DNA of 64,000 bases from Actinomycetospora callitridis (GTDB taxonomy: Bacteria; Actinomycetota; Actinomycetes; Mycobacteriales; Pseudonocardiaceae). Shown here piece by piece: positions 41,551-50,064 of this stretch. The first letter of the stretch is position 1. The number at the start of each line of letters is the position of its first letter. The translations under genes were made by a program, and so were the position numbers. The stretch lies in NCBI RefSeq assembly GCF_028737265.1, contig NZ_JAQZAK010000012.1, positions 1 to 64,000 of the forward strand, read 5' to 3'. The notes beneath the pieces were generated by a model. It had not been told where the DNA came from, searched no databases, and saw nothing but the letters and a program-made list of their open reading frames with translations.

Positions 41551-42456
41551 TTGACCAGAACGCCTCGGCGCTACCGGCTCCGTCGGGCGACCGTGTCGGC
41601 CGTGGTCGTCATCCTGCCGACCGTCCTCGGCGCTGCGTGCACTCGCGACGACACCGCCAGTGGGCGCCCAGAGCCGTCGCCGTCCGTGCTCGGTCACGTC
41701 CATGGCCTCGGGATCGACCCCCTCAACGGCGGTCTCTACGTCGCGACGCACGGCGGCCTGTTCCGGGCCGGCCCCACCGGCCTCGAGAAGGTCGGTACGT
41801 CAGCGGCCGCGAACCGCGACCTGATGGGCTTCCTCGTCGTGGGACCCGGCGTGTTCCTCGCGAGCGGCCACCCCTCGCCTCTCGAGGCGACCCCCAACCC
41901 CCTCGGACTCGTCCGGAGCACCGACGGCGGGCTGTCCTGGCAGACCATCGCCCTCAGTGGCGAGGTCGACTTCCACGCTCTGGCCCAGGGGCCGGGAGGC
42001 ATCTACGGAGTCGATGCCGAGGGCAGTGTGCGGTTCAGTCAGGACGGTGGTGTGCGGTGGGAGGCATGGCCGGCGCCACCGGCACTTGATGTGGCTGCCG
42101 ACCCGCACCGACCTGGCCACCTGGTGCTGGCGGTCGTCGGCGGTATTGCGGCCGTCGACGGCTCCGCCGCGTCTGCTCCGGGCACGCCCGCTCCGGTCGT
42201 GGAGCTCGCCCCCCAGATGGCGTACCTGTCGTGGGCGCCGGACGGCGAGTTGTTCGGGCTGACGACCGACGCCCGCCTCCTCGCGAGCCCCGACGGGGGT
42301 GCCTCCTGGCTCCCGCGCGCCACCGTCCCGGGCGGTCGACCGCAATCGCTGACCGCCGTCGGGCAGGAGCGCGTGCTCGCCGCCACCGCAGGGGGCGTCC
42401 ACGAGAGCCGAGACGGCGGCCGGACGTTCACCACCCTGGCGACGATGGGCACGTGA
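41551..42456 (+). CDS. F510_1955-like beta-propeller lipoprotein
   Basis: Exported lipoprotein (lipobox LGAAC) of about 301 residues with sialidase/BNR-type beta-propeller repeats: RSTDGGLSWQTIAL, FSQDGGVRWEAWP, ASPDGGASWLPRA and ESRDGGRTFTTLA all fit S-x-D-x-G-x-x-W. HVHGLGIDP near the start is the family N-terminal signature. Despite the name given to the family, no glycosidase residues are evident. Start is TTG 41551 with AGGAGG four to nine bases upstream. Genes of this family regularly accompany DUF305 and copper genes, as here; function unknown. Confidence 0.75.
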   Translation: MTRTPRRYRLRRATVSAVVVILPTVLGAACTRDDTASGRPEPSPSVLGHVHGLGIDPLNGGLYVATHGGLFRAGPTGLEKVGTSAAANRDLMGFLVVGPGVFLASGHPSPLEATPNPLGLVRSTDGGLSWQTIALSGEVDFHALAQGPGGIYGVDAEGSVRFSQDGGVRWEAWPAPPALDVAADPHRPGHLVLAVVGGIAAVDGSAASAPGTPAPVVELAPQMAYLSWAPDGELFGLTTDARLLASPDGGASWLPRATVPGGRPQSLTAVGQERVLAATAGGVHESRDGGRTFTTLATMGT

Positions 42457-42484
42457 CCTGGGACCGGCCTCGGCGGACCGGCGC

Positions 42485-42520
42485 GGACGCCCGCCCACAG
42501 TCGGTGATGGGCGGGCGTCC
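42485..42520. terminator. Perfect 13-base-pair hairpin between convergent genes
   Basis: GGACGCCCGCCCA (42485-42497) pairs perfectly with TGGGCGGGCGTCC (42508-42520) around a ten-base loop. It lies between the convergent propeller lipoprotein and copA, so it can terminate both. Confidence 0.85.
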
Positions 42521-42527
42521 GGCGAGG

Positions 42528-44825
42528 TCATCCGGTCGCGAGGGCGCGGAAGCGACGCAGGCGCAGGCTGTTGACCACGACGAAGACCGACGAGAACGCC
42601 ATGGCGGCCCCGGCGAGCATCGGGTTGAGCAGCCCGGCCGCGGCCAGGGGCAGCGCTGCGGTGTTGTAGGCGAATGCCCAGAACAGGTTGCCCTTGATGG
42701 TGGACAGCGTGCGGCGGGAGAGCCGGATGGCGTCGACCGCGGCCCGCAGGTCGCCGCGCACCAGGGTGAGGTCGCTGGCCTCGATCGCCACGTCGGTGCC
42801 GGTGCCCATGGCCAGCCCGAGATCGGCTCGTGCGAGCGCGGCGGCGTCGTTGACACCGTCGCCGACCATGGCCACGACCTTGCCCTCCGCCTGGAGGCGG
42901 GCGATGACCTCGTCCTTGTCGGCGGGCATGACCTCGGCGATGACCCGCTCCGGGTCGATCCCGACCTCCGAGGCGACGGCGTGCGCTGCGGGCTCCGCGT
43001 CACCGGTGAGCAGAACCGGGGTCAGGCCGAGCGTTCGCAGGTCGCGCACGGCGTCGGCGCTGCCCTCCTTGACCGTGTCGGCGACGGAGAGCAGGCCGCG
43101 TGCTGCGCCGTCCCACGCCACGGCCACGACGGTGTGTCCGTGCGTCTCGGCGTCCGACTTCGCCTCGATGAGGTCGGCGGGGATCGGCACCGACCAGTCC
43201 TCGAGCAGGCGGGGCCGGCCGACGAGGACCGCGTGGCCGTCGACGGTGCCGTGCACCCCGAGGCCCTCGTCGTTGGCGAACTCCCCGACGGCGGGGAGTG
43301 GCCGGTCCGAGCGGCCGCGGGCCGCGGTCGTGATGGCCCGGGCGATGGGGTGCTCCGAGGCGTCCTCGAGGGCGCCCGCGAGCCGGAGGACGTCGTCGAC
43401 GTCCACCCCGGCGCCGGGGTGCACGTCGACCAGCGACATGCGGCCTTCGGTGATCGTGCCGGTCTTGTCCAGCACGACGGTGTCGACACGACGGGTGGAC
43501 TCGAGGACCTCCGGGCCTTTGATGAGGATGCCCATCGCTGCGCCCCGACCGGTGCCGACCATCAACGCCATCGGTGTGGCCAAGCCCAGCGCGCAGGGGC
43601 AGGCGATGATCAGAACCGCGACGGCTGCGGTGAACGCGGCCGCCGCCCCGACCCCAGCGACCAGCCAGAACCCGAGCGTGGCGGCCGCGAGCAGGATGAC
43701 GATCGGGACGAAGATGCCCGAGACGCGGTCGGCCAGGCGCTGGACGGCGGCCTTGCCGGTCTGGGCGTCCTCCACCAGACGCGCCATCTGGGCCAGCTGG
43801 GTATCCGCACCGACCCGCGCCGCGCGGATGACAAGACGACCGCCCGCGTTCACGGTCGCACCGATGACCGCGTCACCGACCCCGACCTCGACGGGCACCG
43901 ACTCACCGGTGACCATCGACGCGTCGACCGCCGAGCTGCCCTCCTCGACCTCGCCGTCGGTGGCGATCTTCTCGCCGGGTCGGACTACGAAGCGGTCGCC
44001 GACGGCCAGTCGCTCCACCGGAATCCGGCGTTCGACGCCGTCGCGGAGCACCGCGACGTCCTTGGCGCCGAGCTCGAGCAGCGCGCGCAGGGCGGCTCCG
44101 GCGCGGCGCTTGGCCCTGGCCTCGAACCAGCGACCGGCCAGGATGAACGTCGTGACCCCGGCCGCGACCTCGAGGTAGATGTTGCCGGCACCGTCGGTCG
44201 GCGCGATGGACAGCTCGAACGGGTGGACCATTCCGGGCACGCCCGCGGTGCCGAGGAAGAGCGCGTAGAGCGACCAGCCGAAAGCGGCGAGGGTGCCGAG
44301 CGAGATGAGCGTGTCCATGGTCGCGGTGCCGTGGCGAAGGTTGGCCCACGCGGCGCGGTGGAACGGCAGGGCACCCCACACGATCACCGGGGCGGCGAGC
44401 GCGAGCGAGGCCCACTGCCAGTAGGTGAACTGCACCGCCGACACCATGGCGAGGACCACCACGGGGACAGAGAGGACGAGCGAGACGAGCAGCCGGGTCC
44501 GAAGGCTGTCCGCCTCGCCGTCGCGATTCTTGCCGGCCTCGCCGTCGCTGTCCTCCGCCGACGGTGGCGTCGGGACGGACGCCGTGTAGCCGGCCGCCTC
44601 GACCGCGCCGATCAGGTCCTGGGCGGTCACGTCGGACGTGACGGCGACGCGTGCCTTCTCGGTGGCGAAGTTGACCGTGGCCTCGACCCCGTCGAGCTTG
44701 TTGAGCTTGCGCTCGATGCGGTTCGCGCACGACGCGCAGGTCATGCCGCCGAGGACGAGCTCGACCTCGTGCGTCGTTGCCGCGTCCTGCGCCATCGCGC
44801 GAGCGTTCTCGGTGACGGTGCTCAT
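42528..44825 (-). CDS. copA: Copper-translocating P1B-type ATPase
   Basis: ATP-driven Cu(I) exporter, 765 residues. One N-terminal heavy-metal domain with GGMTCASCANRIE (Cys-x-x-Cys). Eight membrane helices; the transport site is CPCALGLATP in helix 6. The actuator loop has VTGES, the phosphorylation motif is DKTGTI, then the HP locus (SEHPIARAI) and the hinge MVGDGVNDAAAL. N and M-S residues of helices 7-8 appear in FWAFAYNTAALPLAA and NPMLAGAAMAFSSV. These are Cu(I)-ATPase (IB-1) features. Encoded downstream of copZ and a secreted His-rich protein, all under csoR. Confidence 0.95.
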   Translation of the reverse strand: MSTVTENARAMAQDAATTHEVELVLGGMTCASCANRIERKLNKLDGVEATVNFATEKARVAVTSDVTAQDLIGAVEAAGYTASVPTPPSAEDSDGEAGKNRDGEADSLRTRLLVSLVLSVPVVVLAMVSAVQFTYWQWASLALAAPVIVWGALPFHRAAWANLRHGTATMDTLISLGTLAAFGWSLYALFLGTAGVPGMVHPFELSIAPTDGAGNIYLEVAAGVTTFILAGRWFEARAKRRAGAALRALLELGAKDVAVLRDGVERRIPVERLAVGDRFVVRPGEKIATDGEVEEGSSAVDASMVTGESVPVEVGVGDAVIGATVNAGGRLVIRAARVGADTQLAQMARLVEDAQTGKAAVQRLADRVSGIFVPIVILLAAATLGFWLVAGVGAAAAFTAAVAVLIIACPCALGLATPMALMVGTGRGAAMGILIKGPEVLESTRRVDTVVLDKTGTITEGRMSLVDVHPGAGVDVDDVLRLAGALEDASEHPIARAITTAARGRSDRPLPAVGEFANDEGLGVHGTVDGHAVLVGRPRLLEDWSVPIPADLIEAKSDAETHGHTVVAVAWDGAARGLLSVADTVKEGSADAVRDLRTLGLTPVLLTGDAEPAAHAVASEVGIDPERVIAEVMPADKDEVIARLQAEGKVVAMVGDGVNDAAALARADLGLAMGTGTDVAIEASDLTLVRGDLRAAVDAIRLSRRTLSTIKGNLFWAFAYNTAALPLAAAGLLNPMLAGAAMAFSSVFVVVNSLRLRRFRALATG

Positions 44826-44885
44826 CCTGCGTGTCCTTCCTGGGCGGCCTCGGAGAGGTCGCCCTCGACGCTCGACGGACGGTGG

Positions 44886-45941
44886 TCAGTGGCCATGCGG
44901 TGCGCTCGATTCGCTGTGTCCGCTCGGGGCGCTGACCGGCGTCCCCGGGTTGGTCGCGGCGACGACGGTGAACTCGGCGGTGCGAACGACGCTCTGGTGG
45001 GCGAAGTCGAGGTAGAGCCGGTACGGCCCGGCCGAGGGCACCTCGGCGAGGAACTCGATCGCCGGTCCTGCTGGGGTGCGCCCGTCCCCGGGGCTGCCGG
45101 TGGGGTGCACGTGCAGGTAGGCGAGGTCGCCGGTCCGCAGGGCGACGAGGTGGCCGTACGCGGCGAGGTAGGGCTGCAGGTCGGTCACCGGCGCGCCGTT
45201 CCGCGAGACCGACAGGGTCACCGGGCTCGCGGTGCCGGGGACGAGGGCGCCCGTCAGGGTCACCGTGTAGCCGTCCGCGGTGGTGGCCGTGGTGGACGGG
45301 GGCGGCAGGGGCGCCGGGCGGTAGTCGCCGGCGACCGCAATGTCGCGCCCGAGGGTCATCGCCTCGCTGCGCCCGTCCGGCGCGAAGTCCGCGAAGACTC
45401 GGTGGTCTCCGGCGGCGAGGGCCGTCGTGGTGCGCCAGGTGCCGCCCGGGTCCATGACGGGGTGGAGGTGCTGGAAGCCGCTCTGGTCGCGTCGCACCAG
45501 GATCAGGTGCAGTCGCTTGTCGTGGGTCGGGGTGAACGCCGTCACCGGCGCACCGCCCGGACCCAGGACGCGGAAGGCCAGCTCGCCGGGGCTGCCGGCC
45601 TGTGCCGGTGCGGCGAGGACGTCGAGCGTGTAGCCGCCCTGGGAGACGGCGAGGCCGCTGGCGCCCGTTGCCGCGGTCGGGGCGCTGGCAACGGCCGGCC
45701 CCTGTGCAGGTGCAGGGACGGGTGGCGGCACCGCCGCGGGGACCGGCGTGGGTCCTGCGAACGCGGCGGCGGTGGCCCCCGCGGCGAGTGCGAGCACGAG
45801 CGCGAGCGCGAAGCCGACGAGACGGAAAGCGGGGCGATCGAGCCGTGAGCGCCGCGAGGGACGCGCCGAAGTTCGCCCTTCGAGGGGATCGGCGGGGCGG
45901 ACCGCCCGGGGCTCCGTCCTCTCCGTGCTCGTGGTGCTCAC
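44886..45941 (-). CDS. Membrane-anchored secreted protein with HxHP copper-like motifs
   Basis: A 351-residue protein: cytoplasmic basic N-terminus, one membrane helix (LVGFALALVLALAAGATAAA), a long Pro/Ala linker, and an outside beta-rich part. It holds two similar sub-domains with the histidine motifs FQHLHPVMDPGG and YLHVHPTG, and ends in a His-rich SGHSESSAPHGH tail. Proteins of this kind lie between copZ and copA in many actinobacteria. Likely receives or binds periplasmic copper (inference). Its start overlaps the copZ stop by four bases. Confidence 0.75.
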   Translation of the reverse strand: MSTTSTERTEPRAVRPADPLEGRTSARPSRRSRLDRPAFRLVGFALALVLALAAGATAAAFAGPTPVPAAVPPPVPAPAQGPAVASAPTAATGASGLAVSQGGYTLDVLAAPAQAGSPGELAFRVLGPGGAPVTAFTPTHDKRLHLILVRRDQSGFQHLHPVMDPGGTWRTTTALAAGDHRVFADFAPDGRSEAMTLGRDIAVAGDYRPAPLPPPSTTATTADGYTVTLTGALVPGTASPVTLSVSRNGAPVTDLQPYLAAYGHLVALRTGDLAYLHVHPTGSPGDGRTPAGPAIEFLAEVPSAGPYRLYLDFAHQSVVRTAEFTVVAATNPGTPVSAPSGHSESSAPHGH

Positions 45942-46162
45942 GACGTCCTCCCCGAGCCCTCGAGCTGGTACCCGGCCTCCTCCACCGCGGCCCGCACCGC
46001 GTCGTCGTCGACCGGGCTCGCCGCCGTCACGACCACACGACCGGTAGCGAGATCGACGTCGACCTCCGACACGCCCGGCACCTCGCCGACCTCCTCGCGC
46101 ACCGACGCGACGCAGTGATCGCAGGTCATACCGGTCACGGTGTAGGTGTTCGTCTCGCTCAT
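45938..46162 (-). CDS. copZ: Copper chaperone CopZ
   Basis: A 74-residue ferredoxin-like heavy-metal domain. The Cu(I) site is VTGMTCDHCVASVREEV, with the two cysteines of CxxC; the loop GVSEVDVDLATGRVVV and the tail VRAAVEEAGYQLE complete the fold. Delivers copper to CopA. Lies 126 bases downstream of csoR in the same direction. Confidence 0.92.
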   Translation of the reverse strand: MSETNTYTVTGMTCDHCVASVREEVGEVPGVSEVDVDLATGRVVVTAASPVDDDAVRAAVEEAGYQLEGSGRTS

Positions 46163-46288
46163 GGGGTCGTCTCCGTTCTCGTCGACCGCCCGATGACAGT
46201 CAGGTGGATCGGTTCGCGCTTCCGCCAGAGGCGGGCGGGCGCGAAGCTGGCGGGAAGGGACGGGCAGGGCCGTCCCTCTCGAGGGCGA

Positions 46289-46570
46289 TCAGGACTTGAC
46301 GAGTCGCGCGATCGCGGCGCTGGCCTCGGAGATCTTCTCGTTCGCCACGTCGCCGCCCTGCGCGGCAGCCTCGGCCACGCAGTGGCTGAGGTGGTCGTCG
46401 AGCAGGCCGAGCGCGACGTTCTCGAGGGCGCTGGTCGCGGCAGAGACCTGGGTCAGGATGTCGATGCAGTACTTGTCGTCGTCGACCATCTTGGCGATGC
46501 CGCGCACCTGCCCCTCGATGCGGCGCAACCGCTTCAGGTACGCGTCCTTCTCCGCGGCGTAACCGTTCAT
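46289..46570 (-). CDS. csoR: Copper-sensing repressor CsoR
   Basis: Four-helix repressor that leaves DNA when it binds Cu(I). The three ligands are intact: Cys35 (YCIDILTQ), His60 and Cys64 (DDHLSHCV). The basic DNA-contacting start is YLKRLRRIEGQVRG. ATG 46568-46570 is chosen because AGGAG lies seven bases upstream; the earlier ATG at 46600 would sit inside the operator. An operator-like palindrome is at 46600-46615, so it controls itself along with copZ and copA. Confidence 0.93.
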   Translation of the reverse strand: MNGYAAEKDAYLKRLRRIEGQVRGIAKMVDDDKYCIDILTQVSAATSALENVALGLLDDHLSHCVAEAAAQGGDVANEKISEASAAIARLVKS

Positions 46571-46599
46571 CACCGAGCTCCTCTCGTTGACTTCGAACA

Positions 46600-46615
46600 T
46601 ACCCCCCGGGGGTTA
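46600..46615. promoter_or_regulatory. CsoR-type operator in front of csoR
   Basis: TACCCCCCGGGGGTTA, a G-run/C-run inverted repeat of the type bound by CsoR proteins, 30 bases upstream of the csoR start codon. Confidence 0.7.
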
Positions 46616-46782
46616 CTTGTCAACAGGCGCCCGGCGGACGCTGCCTTGGGCGGCGCGATCCCGAGACGAAGGTGCAGTTGCGAGCTGTTCGGTCCGTCAC
46701 GCGGAGAGGATTCAGGACGGAGTCGACGTCCAGAGAAGCTTGCGCCTTATACCCCTACCCCCTATCTTTCTCACGATACGTT

Positions 46783-46797
46783 TACCCCCCAGGGGTA
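46783..46797. promoter_or_regulatory. CsoR/CstR-type operator in front of the nuo-like operon
   Basis: TACCCCCCAGGGGTA, near-identical in type to the csoR operator, lies 30 bases upstream of the nuoA start. A half-site run (ATACCCCTACCCCC, 46749-46762) precedes it. This implies that the complex I-like operon is regulated with copper or sulfur genes. Confidence 0.65.
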
Positions 46798-46826
46798 TCA
46801 GCGGAACGGTCGCGAGGGGAGTCGTC

Positions 46827-47177
46827 GTGGATGAGCTGGCACCGGCGCTCGTACTGCTTGCCGTCGGCGTACTGCTGGTCGCCGGAGTGCGGGCGCTGGC
46901 GCGGATTCTCCGCGTCGCACCGCCGCTGACGAACGTGATGCCGCACGCCGGCGGCTTGCCGCCGCTCGAGCACCCCGTCTCCCGGTTCCACGTCCGTTGG
47001 TACGTCGTGACCATGGTCTTCCTGGCCTTCGACATGGAGATGATCTTCATGTACCCCTGGACTCTGGTCGTCGCCCGGATGGGTCCGGCGGCGGTGGTCG
47101 AGATGTTCGGCTTCCTCGCGCTCCTCATGGCCGGCGTGCTCTACGCCTGGCGCGAGGGGGCGCTCCGATGGACCTGA
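46827..47177 (+). CDS. nuoA: NuoA-like subunit (complex I membrane arm)
   Basis: A 116-residue protein with three helices. The family motif is clear: RFHVRWYVVTMVFLAFDMEM followed by IFMYPW, equivalent to FDVEVxFLYPW of NuoA. The loop between helices 1 and 2 (the Q-site loop containing a cysteine in many NuoA proteins) is short and has no cysteine. Start GTG 46827 is preceded by GAGGGGAG. First gene of an eight-gene operon; overlaps the next by ten bases. Confidence 0.85.
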   Translation: MDELAPALVLLAVGVLLVAGVRALARILRVAPPLTNVMPHAGGLPPLEHPVSRFHVRWYVVTMVFLAFDMEMIFMYPWTLVVARMGPAAVVEMFGFLALLMAGVLYAWREGALRWT

Positions 47178-48262
47178 GGAACGCGCTTCTCCGCGTCGCC
47201 GCCCGGCGGCCCCACGTCCTGATCATCGGCGGCATCGGCACCGATCGACTTCGGGCGCGCGTCGAGCAAGAGGTCGGTCGCCGCCACTGGACCAATGCGA
47301 TGGCACCGGCCGACACTGATGTCCTCGTCGTCGTCGGCCAACCCGGGCGCGAGCTCAGGGCCGTTGTCGACGATGTGTGGGCAACCGTGCCCGCGCCTCG
47401 GGCGCGGCTCGACGTCCGGAACGAAGACGAGGTCACCACAGCGCTCGACGATGCTGTGACCGTCCTGCAGGATCTCTCGGCCCAAAGGGCTGGGGCACCT
47501 CGCGACGGTCTCCGCTCGGAGCGCCCCAGCGTTCTGTCCGGTGCGCACGACGAGCACGACGACTCCTCCCACGAGCAGGGCTCCGGGCACGAGGACCATG
47601 ACGGCGGGCATCACCACGGTGGCGGCATGGAGCTGCCCGGCGGGCTGGCGATGGCCGACCTGGGCGACGACCGCGACGGGCTCGCCCTCGATCAGCTGCA
47701 CGTCCCGCTCGGTCCCGTGCTGCCGGAGTGGCCGAGCGGGCTGGTCGTCGATGTCGTCTTGCAGGGCGACGTCATCCAGGAGGCACGCTCGCGCTTCGTC
47801 GACCTCGACGACCTCGATGCCACCGAGCGCCTGCCTGCCGCGGCCCGAGCGCTCGAGTCCGCGGCGCGCGTCCTTGCGCTCGCCGGCTGGGATGGCCCGG
47901 CCGCGCGAGCCCGCGGACTGCGGGACGCCGTGCTCTTCGGCGGGGGCAGCAGCGCGGGCGTTCTCGAGGAGCTCGACGACCTGCGCCGGCGGGTCCGGCG
48001 GTCGCGGCTCCTGCGGTGGATGCTCCGCTCCGCCGAGGGCGGGCGCAGCGAGGTTCTCGGGGCCCTTGACGACAAGCTGCTCTCGGCCAGGGCCGCCGTC
48101 GCAGGGGGCCGCGGAGAGGCACCGGTCGCGGTCGACCTCGCGGCGCTCGACGCCCGACTGGTCGGCGCCGAGTTCGCCGCGGCGAGATTGATCGTCGCCG
48201 TCGCGGACCCGCTCCCCCAGCCGGCTCTGACGCGGCCGACGGATCTGGGCGGTGCGTCGTGA
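47168..48262 (+). CDS. Cysteine-free NuoB/NuoD-like fusion with His-rich linker
   Basis: A 364-residue protein unlike any intact complex I subunit. Residues 1-100 resemble the NuoB flavodoxin-like core (RPHVLIIGGIGTDRLRARV, DTDVLVVVGQPGRELRAVVD), but NuoB's four cluster-binding cysteines are absent; the whole protein has no cysteine. Residues 125-153 are a His/Asp/Gly linker (HDEHDDSSHEQGSGHEDHDG, then HHHGGG). After it, LHVPLGPVLPEWPSGLVVDV and VLQGDVIQEA resemble the first strands of NuoD (GPQHPSTHGVLRLVLELDGE), again without catalytic His/Asp. It occupies the slot of nuoB-nuoC-nuoD between nuoA and nuoH, so it may cap the membrane arm. Role is inference. Confidence 0.7.
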   Translation: MDLRNALLRVAARRPHVLIIGGIGTDRLRARVEQEVGRRHWTNAMAPADTDVLVVVGQPGRELRAVVDDVWATVPAPRARLDVRNEDEVTTALDDAVTVLQDLSAQRAGAPRDGLRSERPSVLSGAHDEHDDSSHEQGSGHEDHDGGHHHGGGMELPGGLAMADLGDDRDGLALDQLHVPLGPVLPEWPSGLVVDVVLQGDVIQEARSRFVDLDDLDATERLPAAARALESAARVLALAGWDGPAARARGLRDAVLFGGGSSAGVLEELDDLRRRVRRSRLLRWMLRSAEGGRSEVLGALDDKLLSARAAVAGGRGEAPVAVDLAALDARLVGAEFAAARLIVAVADPLPQPALTRPTDLGGAS

Positions 48263-49203
48263 GCGTCGCACTGCCACTCGGCTGGTCGGTCCTCCTGCCG
48301 GTCCTCCTGCTCGCCGTCGCGTGGGCGGCCGTCGCCGCCGATGCCGTCGTCGCCGGGCGGGCGGCGGGACGCCCGGTTCCCTGGACCGTCGCTGCCGCTC
48401 TGCCCGGTCGCGAGGCCCTTCGACTGCTCGTGGGGCAACGCCGGCGCGCCGTGGCCGGGGACGAACTGCTGCGCGGCGTCGGTGGCGCGGTCCTCCCGAT
48501 CGCCGCGCTGTTGGCCGCCGTGGTCGTCCCGCTCGGGCTGCGCCCCGTGGCGGATCTCGGCGCTGGGATCGTGTGGTTCAACGCGATGGAGGTGTTCGCG
48601 TGGGCCGCGGTGTGGCTGGTCGGGTGGGGCGCCAACAGCACGCTGTCGCTGATCGGTGGCTACAGATTCGTGGCACAGGGCCTGGCCTGGGAGCTCCCGC
48701 ACATGTTCGCCCTCATCACGGCCGCGGTGGGGGCGCAGAGCCTGCGTGTCACCGACGTGGTCGCCGCCCAGCAGGACCTGTGGTTCGTCGTGATCATGCC
48801 GGTGGCGTTCGTGGCCTTCCTGCTCAGCGTGGCGGCCATGGCGTTCTGGGGCCCGTTCGGCGCGCCCCTCGACCGCGACATCGCCGGCGGGGCGGCGGCA
48901 GAGCTCGGGGGGGTTGACCGGCTCGTCTTCATGACCGGACGGTGGCTCCTGCTGGTCGCGGCAGCGGCCATGGCGGTGCCGCTGTTCCTCGGCGGGGGGC
49001 ACGGCCCGTGGCTGCCGGCGTGGGCCTGGGTGCTGGTGAAGACCCTGGCCGTGCTCGCGGCGCTCGTTGCGCTGCGCCACCGGATTCCGACCATCCGCAT
49101 GGAGCGCTGGACCGAGTTCTCCCTGGTGGTCCTCACGCCGGCCACCATCGCCCAGGCCCTCGTCGTGACCCTCGTCGGGCTCGGCGAAGGAGGTCTCTCA
49201 TGA
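48259..49203 (+). CDS. nuoH: NuoH-like subunit
   Basis: A 314-residue protein with about eight helices. FNAMEVFAWAAVWLVGWGAN and STLSLIGGYRFVAQGLAWEL correspond to the conserved NuoH segment GWASNxxYSLLGALRxxAQxxSYE, and RMERWTEFSLVVLTPATIAQ to the C-terminal helix. The loop normally written LPEAEQELVAGYHTEYSG is reduced to IAGGAAAELGGVDR, so the quinone-facing surface is degenerate. Start ATG 48259 overlaps the previous stop by four bases. Confidence 0.87.
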   Translation: MSVALPLGWSVLLPVLLLAVAWAAVAADAVVAGRAAGRPVPWTVAAALPGREALRLLVGQRRRAVAGDELLRGVGGAVLPIAALLAAVVVPLGLRPVADLGAGIVWFNAMEVFAWAAVWLVGWGANSTLSLIGGYRFVAQGLAWELPHMFALITAAVGAQSLRVTDVVAAQQDLWFVVIMPVAFVAFLLSVAAMAFWGPFGAPLDRDIAGGAAAELGGVDRLVFMTGRWLLLVAAAAMAVPLFLGGGHGPWLPAWAWVLVKTLAVLAALVALRHRIPTIRMERWTEFSLVVLTPATIAQALVVTLVGLGEGGLS

Positions 49204-49760
49204 CGACAGCCCTGTTCGTGGTCCTCGCCGTGACCGCCGTCGTGGCCGGCGCGCTGGTCTTCCGCGTCGACTCGATGGCGCGCGCGACGTTCCTGCTGCT
49301 GCTCTCGTTCCTCGCCGTCGCAGGCCTCGTCCTCATGACCGGACTGCAGTACCTCGGCGTGGTCATCGTGCTGATGATGGTCATCGAAATGGTCGTGATG
49401 GCCGTCTTCATGATCATGTACATGATGAACCCGGCCGGGCTCATGCCCATGTCGATGTTCCACAACACCCGTGGAGCAGCCGTCATCGCGGCGACCACGT
49501 TCGTCGCGCTCGCCGGGGGCGCGCTCCTCGTGGACTGGCCGGTCCGCGGCGGCGCGCCGGCACCGGACCTCACCATGGCCCTCGGCCAGAGCCTCATGAG
49601 CGGTCAGATGCTCACGATGATGACCTTGGGGGTCACCCTCTTCGCCACGATCGTCGGCACGGTCGTGCTGGCCGCCGGCCGAGGTCGCTACGACCGGCTG
49701 GGCGACGAGCTCGACGCGCCGGAGTCCGACGACCGGGACCGGGGCGGTGTCGGGCGATGA
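49200..49760 (+). CDS. nuoJ: NuoJ-like subunit, Met-rich
   Basis: A 186-residue protein with five helices typical of NuoJ (ARATFLLLLSFLAVAGLVL, LQYLGVVIVLMMVIEMVVMA). The third helix and following loop are unusually rich in methionine (VVMAVFMIMYMMNPAG, LMPMSMF). The start ATG 49200 overlaps nuoH by four bases. Methionine enrichment may reflect metal exposure or just membrane composition. Confidence 0.87.
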   Translation: MTTALFVVLAVTAVVAGALVFRVDSMARATFLLLLSFLAVAGLVLMTGLQYLGVVIVLMMVIEMVVMAVFMIMYMMNPAGLMPMSMFHNTRGAAVIAATTFVALAGGALLVDWPVRGGAPAPDLTMALGQSLMSGQMLTMMTLGVTLFATIVGTVVLAAGRGRYDRLGDELDAPESDDRDRGGVGR

Positions 49761-50062
49761 ACCTGCAGGCCTTCCTCGTCGTCGCCGCGGCGCTGGTCTC
49801 CGTCGGGCTGTTCGGGGCACTGACCCAGCAGTCGATCGTCATGCTCATGATGGGCCTCGAGCTCCTGCTCAACGGGGTCATCCTCGGGGCGGCGGCGTTC
49901 TGGTACTTCCTGGCGCCGGCCGGCACGGGGGGCCAGGTGCTGATCGTCATCGTGGTCACGGCGATGGCCATCGAGATGGCGGCCGGGTTCGCGGTCACGA
50001 CCGCGATCTATCGCGCGAAGCGCATCGACATGACCGACGACGCCGCCGAGCTGCGGGGCTGA
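49757..50062 (+). CDS. nuoK: NuoK-like subunit
   Basis: A 101-residue three-helix protein. Both conserved membrane glutamates are present: in IVMLMMGLELLLNGVIL (helix 2) and in VVTAMAIEMAAGFAV (helix 3), which in complex I line the E-channel proton path. Overlaps nuoJ by four bases. Confidence 0.9.
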   Translation: MNLQAFLVVAAALVSVGLFGALTQQSIVMLMMGLELLLNGVILGAAAFWYFLAPAGTGGQVLIVIVVTAMAIEMAAGFAVTTAIYRAKRIDMTDDAAELRG

Positions 50063-50064
50063 CC

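Noticed and set aside
42231..45848. A 1205-codon plus-strand frame opposite copA
   Set aside because: Antisense to a textbook copper ATPase; no motif and abnormal composition.
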